DNA of 5,487 bases, from assembly GCA_036271855.1 (NCBI GenBank), contig DATAZV010000302.1:1-5487 (forward strand), given 5' to 3'. The position numbers and the translations under genes were made by a program. Origin of the DNA: JAQGMJ01 sp036271855 (GTDB lineage Bacteria > Pseudomonadota > Gammaproteobacteria > Burkholderiales > JAEUOS01). Position 1 is the stretch's first letter. Each line of letters opens with the position of its first letter. The notes below the pieces were generated by a model. It was not told the DNA's origin, searched no databases, and saw nothing but the letters and a program-made list of their open reading frames with translations. Positions 1 through 5,394 of this stretch are shown piece after piece.

Positions 1-119
1 TCCGACCGCCGATTTCCGAATTCGGAGTGACGCGGGCTGCAAGCTTCACCATGTTTGGAAATCTCCGACAGCAGATTGCGAAGCTCCCTCACTCCGCAAC
101 CCGGAAATCGGCGGTCAGA
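1..119. repeat. Nested imperfect palindrome (REP/MITE-like candidate)
   Basis: The outer arms are 1-17 and 103-119, complementary at 16 of 17 positions, including a perfect 14-bp stretch (4-17 with 103-116) that extends by one G:C pair at 18/102. After a small internal loop a second perfect stem pairs 23-30 with 89-96. A third set pairs 34-36 with 86-88 and 42-47 with 80-85 around a bulge. The whole block can therefore fold into one long, regularly interrupted hairpin with about 32 nt at its tip. The tip contains GGAAATC (57-63), a partial further copy of the arm. Such size and architecture are typical of intergenic palindromic repeats or small non-autonomous elements, but I do not recognise a named family. 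The element may extend left of the window. No convincing gene was found in it. Confidence 0.6.
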
Positions 120-122
120 GCA

Positions 123-147
123 TTTTTTGCGATGAAGCCGCAAAAAA
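123..147. repeat. Perfect 9-bp hairpin with T6/A6 arms
   Basis: TTTTTTGCG (123-131) is exactly complementary to CGCAAAAAA (139-147) around a 7-nt loop. On either strand the T-run comes first and the A-run last, the opposite of an intrinsic terminator, where the T-run follows the stem. It is therefore better read as part of the repeat cluster than as the terminator of the minus-strand gene ending at 232. Confidence 0.5.
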
Positions 148-160
148 CGGGGTGACTCAA

Positions 161-176
161 TCCGACCCCGATTTCC
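161..176 (+). repeat. Third copy of the palindrome's terminal motif
   Basis: TCCGACCCCGATTTCC matches positions 1-17 with one base deleted, in the same orientation. It is also inverted relative to 103-119, so the 103-119 arm could pair with either neighbour. A separate 6-bp stem, CGGGGT (148-153) with ACCCCG (165-170), overlaps this copy. From 177 to 231 I see GC-rich sequence with no clear structure. Confidence 0.5.
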
Positions 177-231
177 TGCGCTGCGCCTCACCCGGCCGTG
201 CCGCACCCCTAACGCCTCACCGCACCGCCCC

Positions 232-1401
232 TCAATCCGGCTCCTCCCCGCTGAAATAAAACTCCCCGGCCCCGATGGCGAACTGCGGCCGGTTGTCACG
301 CAGCCAGGGCGGGTTGTAGCCGGGCTCCATGCGCGGCATGACGCGCTTGCCGGGGCCGATGCGCATATTCGGCGGCGCGCCGGCAGCGGCGGCAGCGGCC
401 TCTTCCGCCGCCTGCAACTCGCGCATCTTTTTATCGCGCTGGTATTTGTTCCAGGCGATCCAGCGGCCGCCGTAGGCGGCGTTCGGGTCTTTCTTGCAAT
501 CGTAGCCGGGCTCGAAGGGGGACGGCGGCGCGTCCGGGTCTGGCGCTTCCTGGGCGGCGGCGGGCGCGGGAGTGGCGGCTGCTTGTGCCGCCGCTGCCTG
601 CGGCGCGATTGCCGCCACGGCGGCGGCGCGCGCCTCGGGCTGCGCGGTTACCGTCGCGCGCGCGGTTGCCGCTGCGGGCGCGGTTGCCGTTGCGGGCGCC
701 GGCGTGACGGTCGATGCATGCGCGGCGGCGGGTGCGGCGGTCGATGCGCGTGCAACGGCGGGCGCGACCGCCGCAACAGGCGCAGCGGACGCGGCCATCG
801 GCACAGGAACAGCGGCGGGCGCCTCGGCAGGCGCTGCCGCCACCTGCGCGGGCAGGTCGAAGCGCAGGTTGAACACCGGCGCCCTGGGGCTATCTTCCGC
901 CCCCCTCCCCCGCGCCGCCTCCCGCTCGCGCTCATCCTGCGCCAGACTTTGCGCGAAGGTTTCGTTCTGCAACTTGGCAAACGCATCCAGCCGCTTTTGC
1001 AGCGCCGCCAGCGCCACATGGCGCGGCGTCTGCCGCACATGCATGACATGGTCGCCACTGCGGCGCAGCGAGTACGTCACCGTCAGCGCGCCGCGCGTTT
1101 CCTCGTCCAGCGCCTCCAGCGGAATCGGCGCCTGCGCCGCGTCGAACAGCTTGGCCGGGTCGAACCTCGCCGCCCGCAACTGCGCGCGCAACACCTCCAT
1201 TGCATCGAGCTTCAGCCCCGCGTACAACTCCGCCAGCTCCACCACAATGCGCTCGCGCACCTGCGGCATGTCCATCAGCCGCGCCGCCTGCGTGCCGCGC
1301 GTGTTGCGCGAATACCCCGCGCGGCCGGCGGCGGCGCTGGCGTTCTGGTCGATGATGTATTCGTGGACGAACCGCTCCTGGCGGTCGGTGAGGGGTTTCA
1401 T
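232..1401 (-). CDS. Terminase small subunit-like protein with long Ala/Pro-rich extension
   Basis: This encodes 389 aa. Residues 1-60 match the Terminase_2/XtmA pattern: LTDRQERFVHEYIIDQNASA, then AAGRAGYS, an ARLM segment and PQVRER, the helix-turn-helix DNA-binding part. Residues about 62-145 (KLDAMEVLRAQLRAARFDPAKLFD, then a LEALDEETRGAL segment) fit the family's oligomerisation region. Family members recognise phage DNA and hand it to the large subunit for packaging. Typical members are roughly 150-200 aa; here an Ala/Pro/Thr-rich, probably disordered stretch spans about 185-290, followed by a tail with aromatic residues and two EPGY motifs (297-300 and 359-362). The ATG is preceded by AAAGG five bases upstream. 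No large terminase, portal or other phage gene is visible, so it may be a prophage remnant or a domesticated gene, or its partners may lie outside the window. Family assignment of the N-terminus is fairly secure; activity is not. Confidence 0.8.
   Translation of the reverse strand: MKPLTDRQERFVHEYIIDQNASAAAGRAGYSRNTRGTQAARLMDMPQVRERIVVELAELYAGLKLDAMEVLRAQLRAARFDPAKLFDAAQAPIPLEALDEETRGALTVTYSLRRSGDHVMHVRQTPRHVALAALQKRLDAFAKLQNETFAQSLAQDEREREAARGRGAEDSPRAPVFNLRFDLPAQVAAAPAEAPAAVPVPMAASAAPVAAVAPAVARASTAAPAAAHASTVTPAPATATAPAAATARATVTAQPEARAAAVAAIAPQAAAAQAAATPAPAAAQEAPDPDAPPSPFEPGYDCKKDPNAAYGGRWIAWNKYQRDKKMRELQAAEEAAAAAAGAPPNMRIGPGKRVMPRMEPGYNPPWLRDNRPQFAIGAGEFYFSGEEPD
644..697. repeat. Three-copy 18-bp tandem repeat inside the terminase gene
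   Basis: GCGGTT recurs at 644, 662 and 680 at the head of three consecutive 18-bp units. Units 2 and 3 differ at one base, and unit 1 matches unit 2 at 14 of 18. On the minus strand they encode successive six-residue units APATAT, APAAAT and ARATVT (residues 235-252). This is evidence that the low-complexity linker grew by in-frame tandem duplication. Confidence 0.75.
710..769. repeat. Two-copy 30-bp imperfect tandem repeat
   Basis: GTCGATGC starts both 710-739 and 740-769, and the two units agree at 22 of 30 bases. They encode related ten-residue stretches of the linker (around residues 212-231 of the terminase-like protein, including RASTAAPA and HASTVTPA). Its period differs from that of the neighbouring 18-bp array. 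Confidence 0.6.
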
Positions 1402-1462
1402 TTCGGCCTTTCGTATTAGTAACGCTATGGTTTCTAAGATACGGAAGTCGGACGACTAAGTG

Positions 1463-1495
1463 TGGATGATTGCCGGCTGCGAGAGAAATCATCCA
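1463..1495. promoter_or_regulatory. 9-bp inverted repeat in the divergent spacer
   Basis: TGGATGATT (1463-1471) and AATCATCCA (1487-1495) are perfect inverted copies separated by 15 bp. The half-site centres are about 24 bp apart, roughly two helical turns. The pair lies between the minus-strand terminase-like gene (start 1401) and the plus-strand gene at 1646. Spacing and place suit a dimeric regulator's operator, or a hairpin in the terminase gene's leader. No cognate regulator is visible. Confidence 0.35.
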
Positions 1496-1502
1496 TGTTT
1501 AG

Positions 1503-1589
1503 TTGGCGGGGCGAAAATTTCTCCTCTGTAGACAGGCGGGCAATCGAGTCTTGTTGATTTTTGGCGGGGCTTGATTCATAGTGGCCGGG
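1503..1589 (+). repeat. Repeated GGCGGG motifs in the divergent spacer
   Basis: The ten-base TTGGCGGGGC occurs at 1503-1512 and again at 1561-1570. A shorter GGCGGG lies at 1535-1540 and a variant GGCCGGG at 1583-1589, the latter two followed by similar CAATCGAGTC and CAGTCGCAGC sequence. Intervals are about 30, 28 and 20 bp. They could be protein-binding sites upstream of the 1646 gene or merely decayed repeats. Confidence 0.35.
1554..1582 (+). promoter_or_regulatory. Weak sigma-70-like promoter candidate
   Basis: TTGATT (1554-1559), a 17-bp spacer and CATAGT (1577-1582) match the -35 and -10 consensus at four of six bases each. Transcription would start near 1589, giving a leader of about 57 nt before the ATG at 1646. 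It overlaps the second GGCGGGGC repeat, so a protein bound there would interfere. Pattern match only. Confidence 0.3.
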
Positions 1590-1645
1590 CAGTCGCAGCC
1601 AATACGCGACGCTCCAATCACAATTCAAATACCGGGAGCATAAAA

Positions 1646-1936
1646 ATGAACAGTCGCATCACGGGAGGCGTGGCCGTCGTCTTGGGCGCGCTCATCCTCT
1701 ATGCCGTTGCAGTGGACAAGAAGCCACTCGACATCAAGCCGCTGCTCGGCGGCATCGCCTTCGTCGGCCTGGGCGGCTACTACCTGATCACCGGCAAGCG
1801 CGCCGCCACCAAGCGCGAGTTCATCATGGAAGGCAAGCTGGGGTTTGATGATGAAGCGGTGAAAAAGCCGGATCAGGGTGCGCCTTCAGAAGCGCCTGTT
1901 GCCCCGGTCGTGAAGGGCCGATTGCGCAAGACATGA
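1646..1936 (+). CDS. Small two-helix membrane protein, function unknown
   Basis: This encodes 96 aa. Two hydrophobic segments, about residues 5-23 and 32-50, are joined by a short charged loop (DKKPLDIK). A 46-residue hydrophilic tail rich in Lys, Pro and acidic residues follows and ends in GRLRKT. The likely topology is a hairpin in the inner membrane with the Lys/Arg-rich tail inside the cell. The frame is open upstream to a TTG at 1571, but the ATG at 1646 has a clear GGGAG (1634-1638) seven bases ahead, and translation from 1571 would add a non-hydrophobic leader without a good binding site. The next gene follows 152 bp later with almost the same start context, so the two may be transcribed together. 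I do not recognise the family. Confidence 0.72.
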   Translation: MNSRITGGVAVVLGALILYAVAVDKKPLDIKPLLGGIAFVGLGGYYLITGKRAATKREFIMEGKLGFDDEAVKKPDQGAPSEAPVAPVVKGRLRKT

Positions 1937-2023
1937 AAAACGGGAATGCGCCGCCGAGATCATCGGGGATAGCCCGCCATTGTTTCGCGAGCCTGGTCTG
2001 GACGCCATCACGCCGCTCATGAA

Positions 2024-2070
2024 AGCCCGCCAGCTCTTGGCCCTCCGCCCGAACTGCTGGGCTGCTTTTT
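2024..2070 (+). terminator. Weak hairpin plus T-run between the two membrane genes
   Basis: AGCCC (2024-2028) can pair with GGGCT (2059-2063), extended by CAG/CTG after a two-base mismatch. The stem is followed by GC and five T (2066-2070). The loop is long and the stem imperfect, and the next gene's binding site begins seven bases later with no room for a promoter. It is at best a partial terminator or attenuator. Confidence 0.22.
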
Positions 2071-2088
2071 ATAAACGGGAGAACAAGA

Positions 2089-3156
2089 ATGAAGAAAATC
2101 GTTCCGCCGGAAAAACCGGCTTTACTCAAGGCGGGGATCTGGCTGGCGGGGCTTAACCTGGCGCTCAACCTTGGCCTGGTGGTTTACCAGGGATGGACCA
2201 AGGCCGGGGGCACGGCCGAAATTTATTTGGCCCTGAGCATGACGCTATTCCAGGCATTGCTGCTGGCGACGCTGTCGGGCGGCTATGCGGGCGCGCGGAT
2301 GACCTACGTGGCGATCGACGTTCTGGAGGCAGCCGTCTCGGCCTGGAGCTGGCTGCACGGCGGCCCAATGGAATTGGACGACATCGGGCTGATCGCCATG
2401 AGCGTGGCCGTATGGGTGCTGCTGTTCCGGCCGGCCTCCAGCGAATGGTTCGGCCGGGCCTACGCGGAGCGCATGACATTGCGCGATACCGACCCCGCGC
2501 AATATTCGCTGACCTACCGTCTGATGTCCACCAGTTTGCTGGTGCGCATGGCGTTGATCGTGGTGCCTCTATTGCAACTGGCGCGCAGCTTGCACGTGAA
2601 TGTGATTGCCGCGTTGATCTTTCTCGCGCCGCTGATCCTGTTCTTTTTGGCGTTCGCCGCATGGAGCAGCCGCCAGGCGGCGAAGAGCAAGAACCTCCCG
2701 GTGGGCGGGGCCGGCACCAGGCCGGAGCGCGATTTGTATTTCCTCGCCAAGGCGGCGACGCCGGAGGCGGCAAAGCGCGGCGCGGAATGGTCGCTCTTCA
2801 CCGTGGCGGTCAATCCCTGGGTGCAGGCCTACTTGGCCTTTTCCTCTGAAGCGCAGGCGCGCGCCTGCGCCACCGCCCTGCGCGCCGTGCCGGTGGAAGC
2901 CCGGGCGCTCACCAGCAAGCACGATTTCAATTTCATGATGCTGCCGCTGGCGCTTTTGAATAGCGAGGAGAAGGCGCAAGCCTTCCTGCGCGAGAAGGCG
3001 CAATATTCCTTCGACGATAGCCTGTACCGCTATAGCGAGCGCGGCACGCCTGAGAGAACCACGGAAGGCCAGGAGCGCGAAATCCAGCAACAGCGGCAGT
3101 CGGCGCAGCAAGAGGCGCTGGAGGCGCCGCCGGTGGTGATCCGGCGTGGGATTTGA
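2089..3156 (+). CDS. Multi-spanning membrane protein with soluble C-terminal region, function unknown
   Basis: This encodes 355 aa. Hydrophobic segments lie at about residues 13-33, 44-65, 71-88 (weaker), 97-114, 148-166 and 170-192, giving roughly six membrane passes. An Arg/acidic stretch (115-145, including SSEWFGRAY) separates the first four from the last two. The soluble C-terminal part (about 193-355) contains ERDLYFLAKA, WSLFTVAVNPWVQAYLAFSS and a Gln/Glu-rich tail. No enzyme motif, signal peptidase site or known domain signature is evident. The ATG has GGGAG (2077-2081) seven bases upstream, mirroring the preceding gene, which supports both the start and possible cotranscription. The tail after 325 (EGQEREIQQQRQSAQQEALE) is hydrophilic and may be helical. 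The paired layout hints at a shared membrane role, but that is inference. Confidence 0.75.
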   Translation: MKKIVPPEKPALLKAGIWLAGLNLALNLGLVVYQGWTKAGGTAEIYLALSMTLFQALLLATLSGGYAGARMTYVAIDVLEAAVSAWSWLHGGPMELDDIGLIAMSVAVWVLLFRPASSEWFGRAYAERMTLRDTDPAQYSLTYRLMSTSLLVRMALIVVPLLQLARSLHVNVIAALIFLAPLILFFLAFAAWSSRQAAKSKNLPVGGAGTRPERDLYFLAKAATPEAAKRGAEWSLFTVAVNPWVQAYLAFSSEAQARACATALRAVPVEARALTSKHDFNFMMLPLALLNSEEKAQAFLREKAQYSFDDSLYRYSERGTPERTTEGQEREIQQQRQSAQQEALEAPPVVIRRGI

Positions 3157-3301
3157 AGGCCAGGTGAACTCTGCCCTGAATGAAATGAATAAAAGAGCGA
3201 ATACAAGGCGCGTGGCTCGACCCTGTTTTCCAGCGCTAAGTTTCAGAAAAATATTCGTGCGCGGCCCTTTTCTTCCATGTGGATGAGCTCTAAGCGCTCC
3301 G

Positions 3302-3310
3302 TGCTAGAGT
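3302..3310 (+). promoter_or_regulatory. Extended -10 promoter candidate for the acyltransferase
   Basis: TGCTAGAGT contains a TGn extension directly before TAGAGT, which matches the -10 consensus at four of six. No good -35 is present at the usual distance, as is tolerated for extended -10 promoters. The predicted start near 3317 would leave a leader of about 57 nt before the GTG at 3374. It would place the alternative TTG at 3320 almost on the transcript's first base. Confidence 0.3.
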
Positions 3311-3313
3311 GCC

Positions 3314-3327
3314 ACGCGCTTGCGCGT
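3314..3327. repeat. Short perfect palindrome upstream of the acyltransferase
   Basis: ACGCGC (3314-3319) and GCGCGT (3322-3327) are complementary around TT. This could be a regulator half-site pair near the predicted transcription start. The rest of the 3157-3301 spacer is more AT-rich than the neighbouring genes, and I see no gene in it. Confidence 0.25.
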
Positions 3328-3373
3328 AAATTCAGATATTGCTTTTTGCCAGACCCGCCCCGAGATCCGCTCC

Positions 3374-5224
3374 GTGCCCACCATAGAACACCAAAAGTAT
3401 CGCCCCGACATTGATGCGCTTCGCGCGATCGCAGTTCTATTTGTCCTAGGCTTTCACGCTTTTCCCAGCATTCTTCCTGGCGGGTTTGCTGGGGTCGATG
3501 TTTTTTTCGTGATCTCCGGCTACCTGATCACCGGCATCATCTTGAGCGACCTTCAACAGGAGCGATTCAGCCTGTTGGCCTTCTACGAGCGCCGGGTACG
3601 CCGCATATTCCCTGCGTTGATCATCGTGCTGCTCTCCTGCCTCCTGGCAGGTTTCTTCCTGCTTAAAGCGTCGGAATATAAATCGCTCGCCTGGCACGCC
3701 CTGGGCGGCGCGTTGTTCTCCTCCAATCTCATTCTATGGCACGAGACAGGATATTTCGACTCTGCGGCATTGATGAAGCCGCTGCTTCATCTTTGGTCCC
3801 TTGGGATCGAAGAGCAGTTCTACATCGTATGGCCGCTACTAATTTGGCTTACCTGTAAAAGGCGAGTTCACACGTGGATCATCGGTGCGATCATGGTGCT
3901 CTCATTCATCGTCTGGGCAGGCGATACCGACGCAACCGCTCGATTTTATTCTCCGGCGTCGAGAGCTTGGGAGCTTTGCCTTGGCGCCATCCTGACCACA
4001 GTGCGGGTGCGCTCCACAGCGCTCGCCATACTCGGCCTGATTTTAATGGCGGTTGGCTTCGCTGTTATACGTGAAGGAGCTGCGTGGCTCATGCTTTTGC
4101 CGACGATCGGCACGGCGCTGGTTCTGGTCTCGGGCATTAAATCGCCGGCCGCATTGACCTATATAGGCAAGATCAGCTACCCCCTTTATCTATGGCACTG
4201 GCCGCTGCTCTCATTTGCCAGCATCGTCAATGACGGCTTGCCCGGGCGCACCGCACGCCTGGTTCTGGTCGTCCTATCTTTTCCCCTCGCTTGGGCTACC
4301 TATCGGTTCCTGGAGAAACCCAGGCGATTTAGGCCGCGGACCCTTGTGGCCGCGATGTGTGGTGTTGCCATCGTAGGGCTATCGCTATTCCTGTCCAATG
4401 GCATCGCCTCCAGATACGGCAATCCCCAAAACGATTTGCTTACGCGTGATTACAAAGTGGCACTTGATCAATGCGACTGGAAAGCGAAAGACCTGACGGT
4501 CTTTTGCTCCTCAAGTGAAAACCCGAAGATTGCAGTCATCGGGGATAGCCATGCCACGCATCTACTCTATGGATTTGAGCGCGAACACATTGACATTGCC
4601 CTTTTGGCAACGGGATCGTGTCCGCCGGCGATCGGCGTCGAGAACGCGCCTGGCTGCGGGCGCCACCTCACGGAAGCGCTCAGGTTTATTCGAGATAAAC
4701 CGTCCATTCACTACGTGGTGCTCTCCGCCTATTCCCGGTACTTTGACGGCAACCCAGAGTTGGGAGTACGGGTTTTGTCGGGATATCAGCGAACGATCGA
4801 CAACTTGCGCGCTCAAAATCTCAAGGTGATTTTTGTTGTGGATGGTCCTGAATTCCGGGTCTCGCCAGAGCAATGCGCTCCGGCACCCTGGCTACGCCAG
4901 CGCCTCGCGCATGCATGCCCGCTGGACCTGATGCCTCGCGCGATATATGAAAAGAGCATCGCGTCGTTGAAGGCTGCGAATCCGGATGTTAAATTCCTCG
5001 ACGCCTTTTCGGCGTTGTGTTCCGATACCTGCGTGCCCTATAAAGATGGCCGGATGCTTTTTACTGACGAGCATCATCTGTCAACTTACGGCAGCACGTT
5101 GGTTGTGAGTCGGCTGCTCAATCTAACTTCTGAAAAAGAGGATGGATCAACTGCGTCGGCCAAGGTTCATCCGATGCAGACATTCGATATCGAAAAGGCA
5201 GAACGAAAAAAAGTGGGTGGGTGA
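3374..5224 (+). CDS. O-antigen/polysaccharide O-acyltransferase (acyltransferase-3 with SGNH domain)
   Basis: From the GTG this encodes 616 aa. Residues about 9-320 are the membrane acyltransferase-3 domain: YRPDIDALRAIAVL at the start, the conserved His in GFHAF (H28), GVDVFFVISGYLI (40-52), an EEQFY motif (146-150) and YPLYLWHWP (269-277), with about ten membrane helices. A further helix (about 323-343) leads to a periplasmic SGNH esterase/transferase domain with GDSH (390-393, nucleophile Ser392), a GSCPP block (414-418) and DEHHLS carrying Asp565 and His568 of the triad. Proteins of this OafA/OatA-like class move an acetyl group across the inner membrane and place it on sugars of O-antigen, capsule or other envelope glycans. 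Catalytic residues are intact and the length is normal. A TTG at 3320 would add 18 residues, but homologues usually begin shortly before the YRPDIDALR motif; neither start has a strong binding site. Codons are less GC-biased than in the flanking genes, suggesting transfer. Confidence 0.92.
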   Translation: MPTIEHQKYRPDIDALRAIAVLFVLGFHAFPSILPGGFAGVDVFFVISGYLITGIILSDLQQERFSLLAFYERRVRRIFPALIIVLLSCLLAGFFLLKASEYKSLAWHALGGALFSSNLILWHETGYFDSAALMKPLLHLWSLGIEEQFYIVWPLLIWLTCKRRVHTWIIGAIMVLSFIVWAGDTDATARFYSPASRAWELCLGAILTTVRVRSTALAILGLILMAVGFAVIREGAAWLMLLPTIGTALVLVSGIKSPAALTYIGKISYPLYLWHWPLLSFASIVNDGLPGRTARLVLVVLSFPLAWATYRFLEKPRRFRPRTLVAAMCGVAIVGLSLFLSNGIASRYGNPQNDLLTRDYKVALDQCDWKAKDLTVFCSSSENPKIAVIGDSHATHLLYGFEREHIDIALLATGSCPPAIGVENAPGCGRHLTEALRFIRDKPSIHYVVLSAYSRYFDGNPELGVRVLSGYQRTIDNLRAQNLKVIFVVDGPEFRVSPEQCAPAPWLRQRLAHACPLDLMPRAIYEKSIASLKAANPDVKFLDAFSALCSDTCVPYKDGRMLFTDEHHLSTYGSTLVVSRLLNLTSEKEDGSTASAKVHPMQTFDIEKAERKKVGG

Positions 5225-5261
5225 AACAGAGGAAAAATTGCGAAAACAATCAAGGAATAAA

Positions 5262-5280
5262 AGGGGTCAGGGCCGATTTA
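5262..5280 (+). repeat. GGGGTCAGGGCCGATTT intergenic motif
   Basis: This short motif follows the acyltransferase by about 40 bp. It shares the order A-run, GGGGT, CCGA and TTT with the sequence at 142-175 in the left-edge repeat cluster. Motifs of this look recur between genes in some Burkholderiales as far as I recall, but I cannot verify that here. It may be a fragment of a dispersed repeat. Confidence 0.3.
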
Positions 5281-5283
5281 ACT

Positions 5284-5289
5284 TATAGT
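5284..5289 (+). promoter_or_regulatory. Possible -10 element for the prepilin-like gene
   Basis: TATAGT matches the -10 consensus at five of six bases. No matching -35 lies 16-18 bp upstream; that position is filled by the GGGGTCAG motif. If used, transcription would begin near 5296 and the leader would be about 99 nt, covering the hairpins at 5305-5374. Confidence 0.28.
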
Positions 5290-5304
5290 CTGAGGCTAAG
5301 AATC

Positions 5305-5374
5305 CAAGGCCGCCCACCCGGCGGCACGCAATGGCGTTCCCCGCCGCGGCCTTGCACCGCGCGGACCCAACGCC
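5305..5374 (+). promoter_or_regulatory. GC-rich leader with alternative hairpins
   Basis: Two incompatible folds use the same 5' strand. GCCGCC (5309-5314) pairs with GGCGGC (5320-5325), or CAAGGCCGC (5305-5313) pairs with GCGGCCTTG (5346-5354). A third stem, GGCGTT (5333-5338) with AACGCC (5369-5374), encloses CCGCG/CGCGG (5344-5348 with 5360-5364). The leader ends at a strong GGGAGGGAG binding site (5380-5388). I do not recognise a known riboswitch consensus. At this GC content some pairing is expected by chance. Confidence 0.35.
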
Positions 5375-5394
5375 CACCTGGGAGGGAGTCGCCC

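Noticed and set aside
51..155. Plus-strand 34-codon frame starting with ATG inside the left palindrome
   Set aside because: It lies wholly within the repeat structure, has no binding site, and the palindrome explains the sequence better.
572..1459. Long plus-strand open frames opposite the terminase-like gene
   Set aside because: They are Ala- or Arg-rich low-complexity translations of a GC-rich antisense strand, while the minus strand encodes a recognisable terminase N-terminus with a binding site.
1434..1628. Minus-strand 64-codon frame in the divergent spacer
   Set aside because: Composition is not protein-like, no family is recognised, and it covers the inverted repeat and promoter candidate.
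1824..2168. Minus-strand 114-codon frame across the spacer between the two membrane genes
   Set aside because: It overlaps both flanking genes antisense, has no evident binding site and no recognisable motif.
2165..2849. Open frames overlapping the 355-aa membrane protein on both strands
   Set aside because: They are Arg/Pro-rich shadow translations without start signals; the 2089 frame has a clear binding site and coherent membrane helices.
3320..3373. TTG start for the acyltransferase
   Set aside because: It adds 18 residues with no family similarity and would sit almost at the predicted transcription start; GTG at 3374 gives the usual N-terminus. The choice is not certain.
5305..5394. 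Cyclic-di-GMP (GEMM) riboswitch before the prepilin-like gene
   Set aside because: A CACGCAA stretch is suggestive, but the remaining conserved blocks and helix order of the GEMM consensus are absent.
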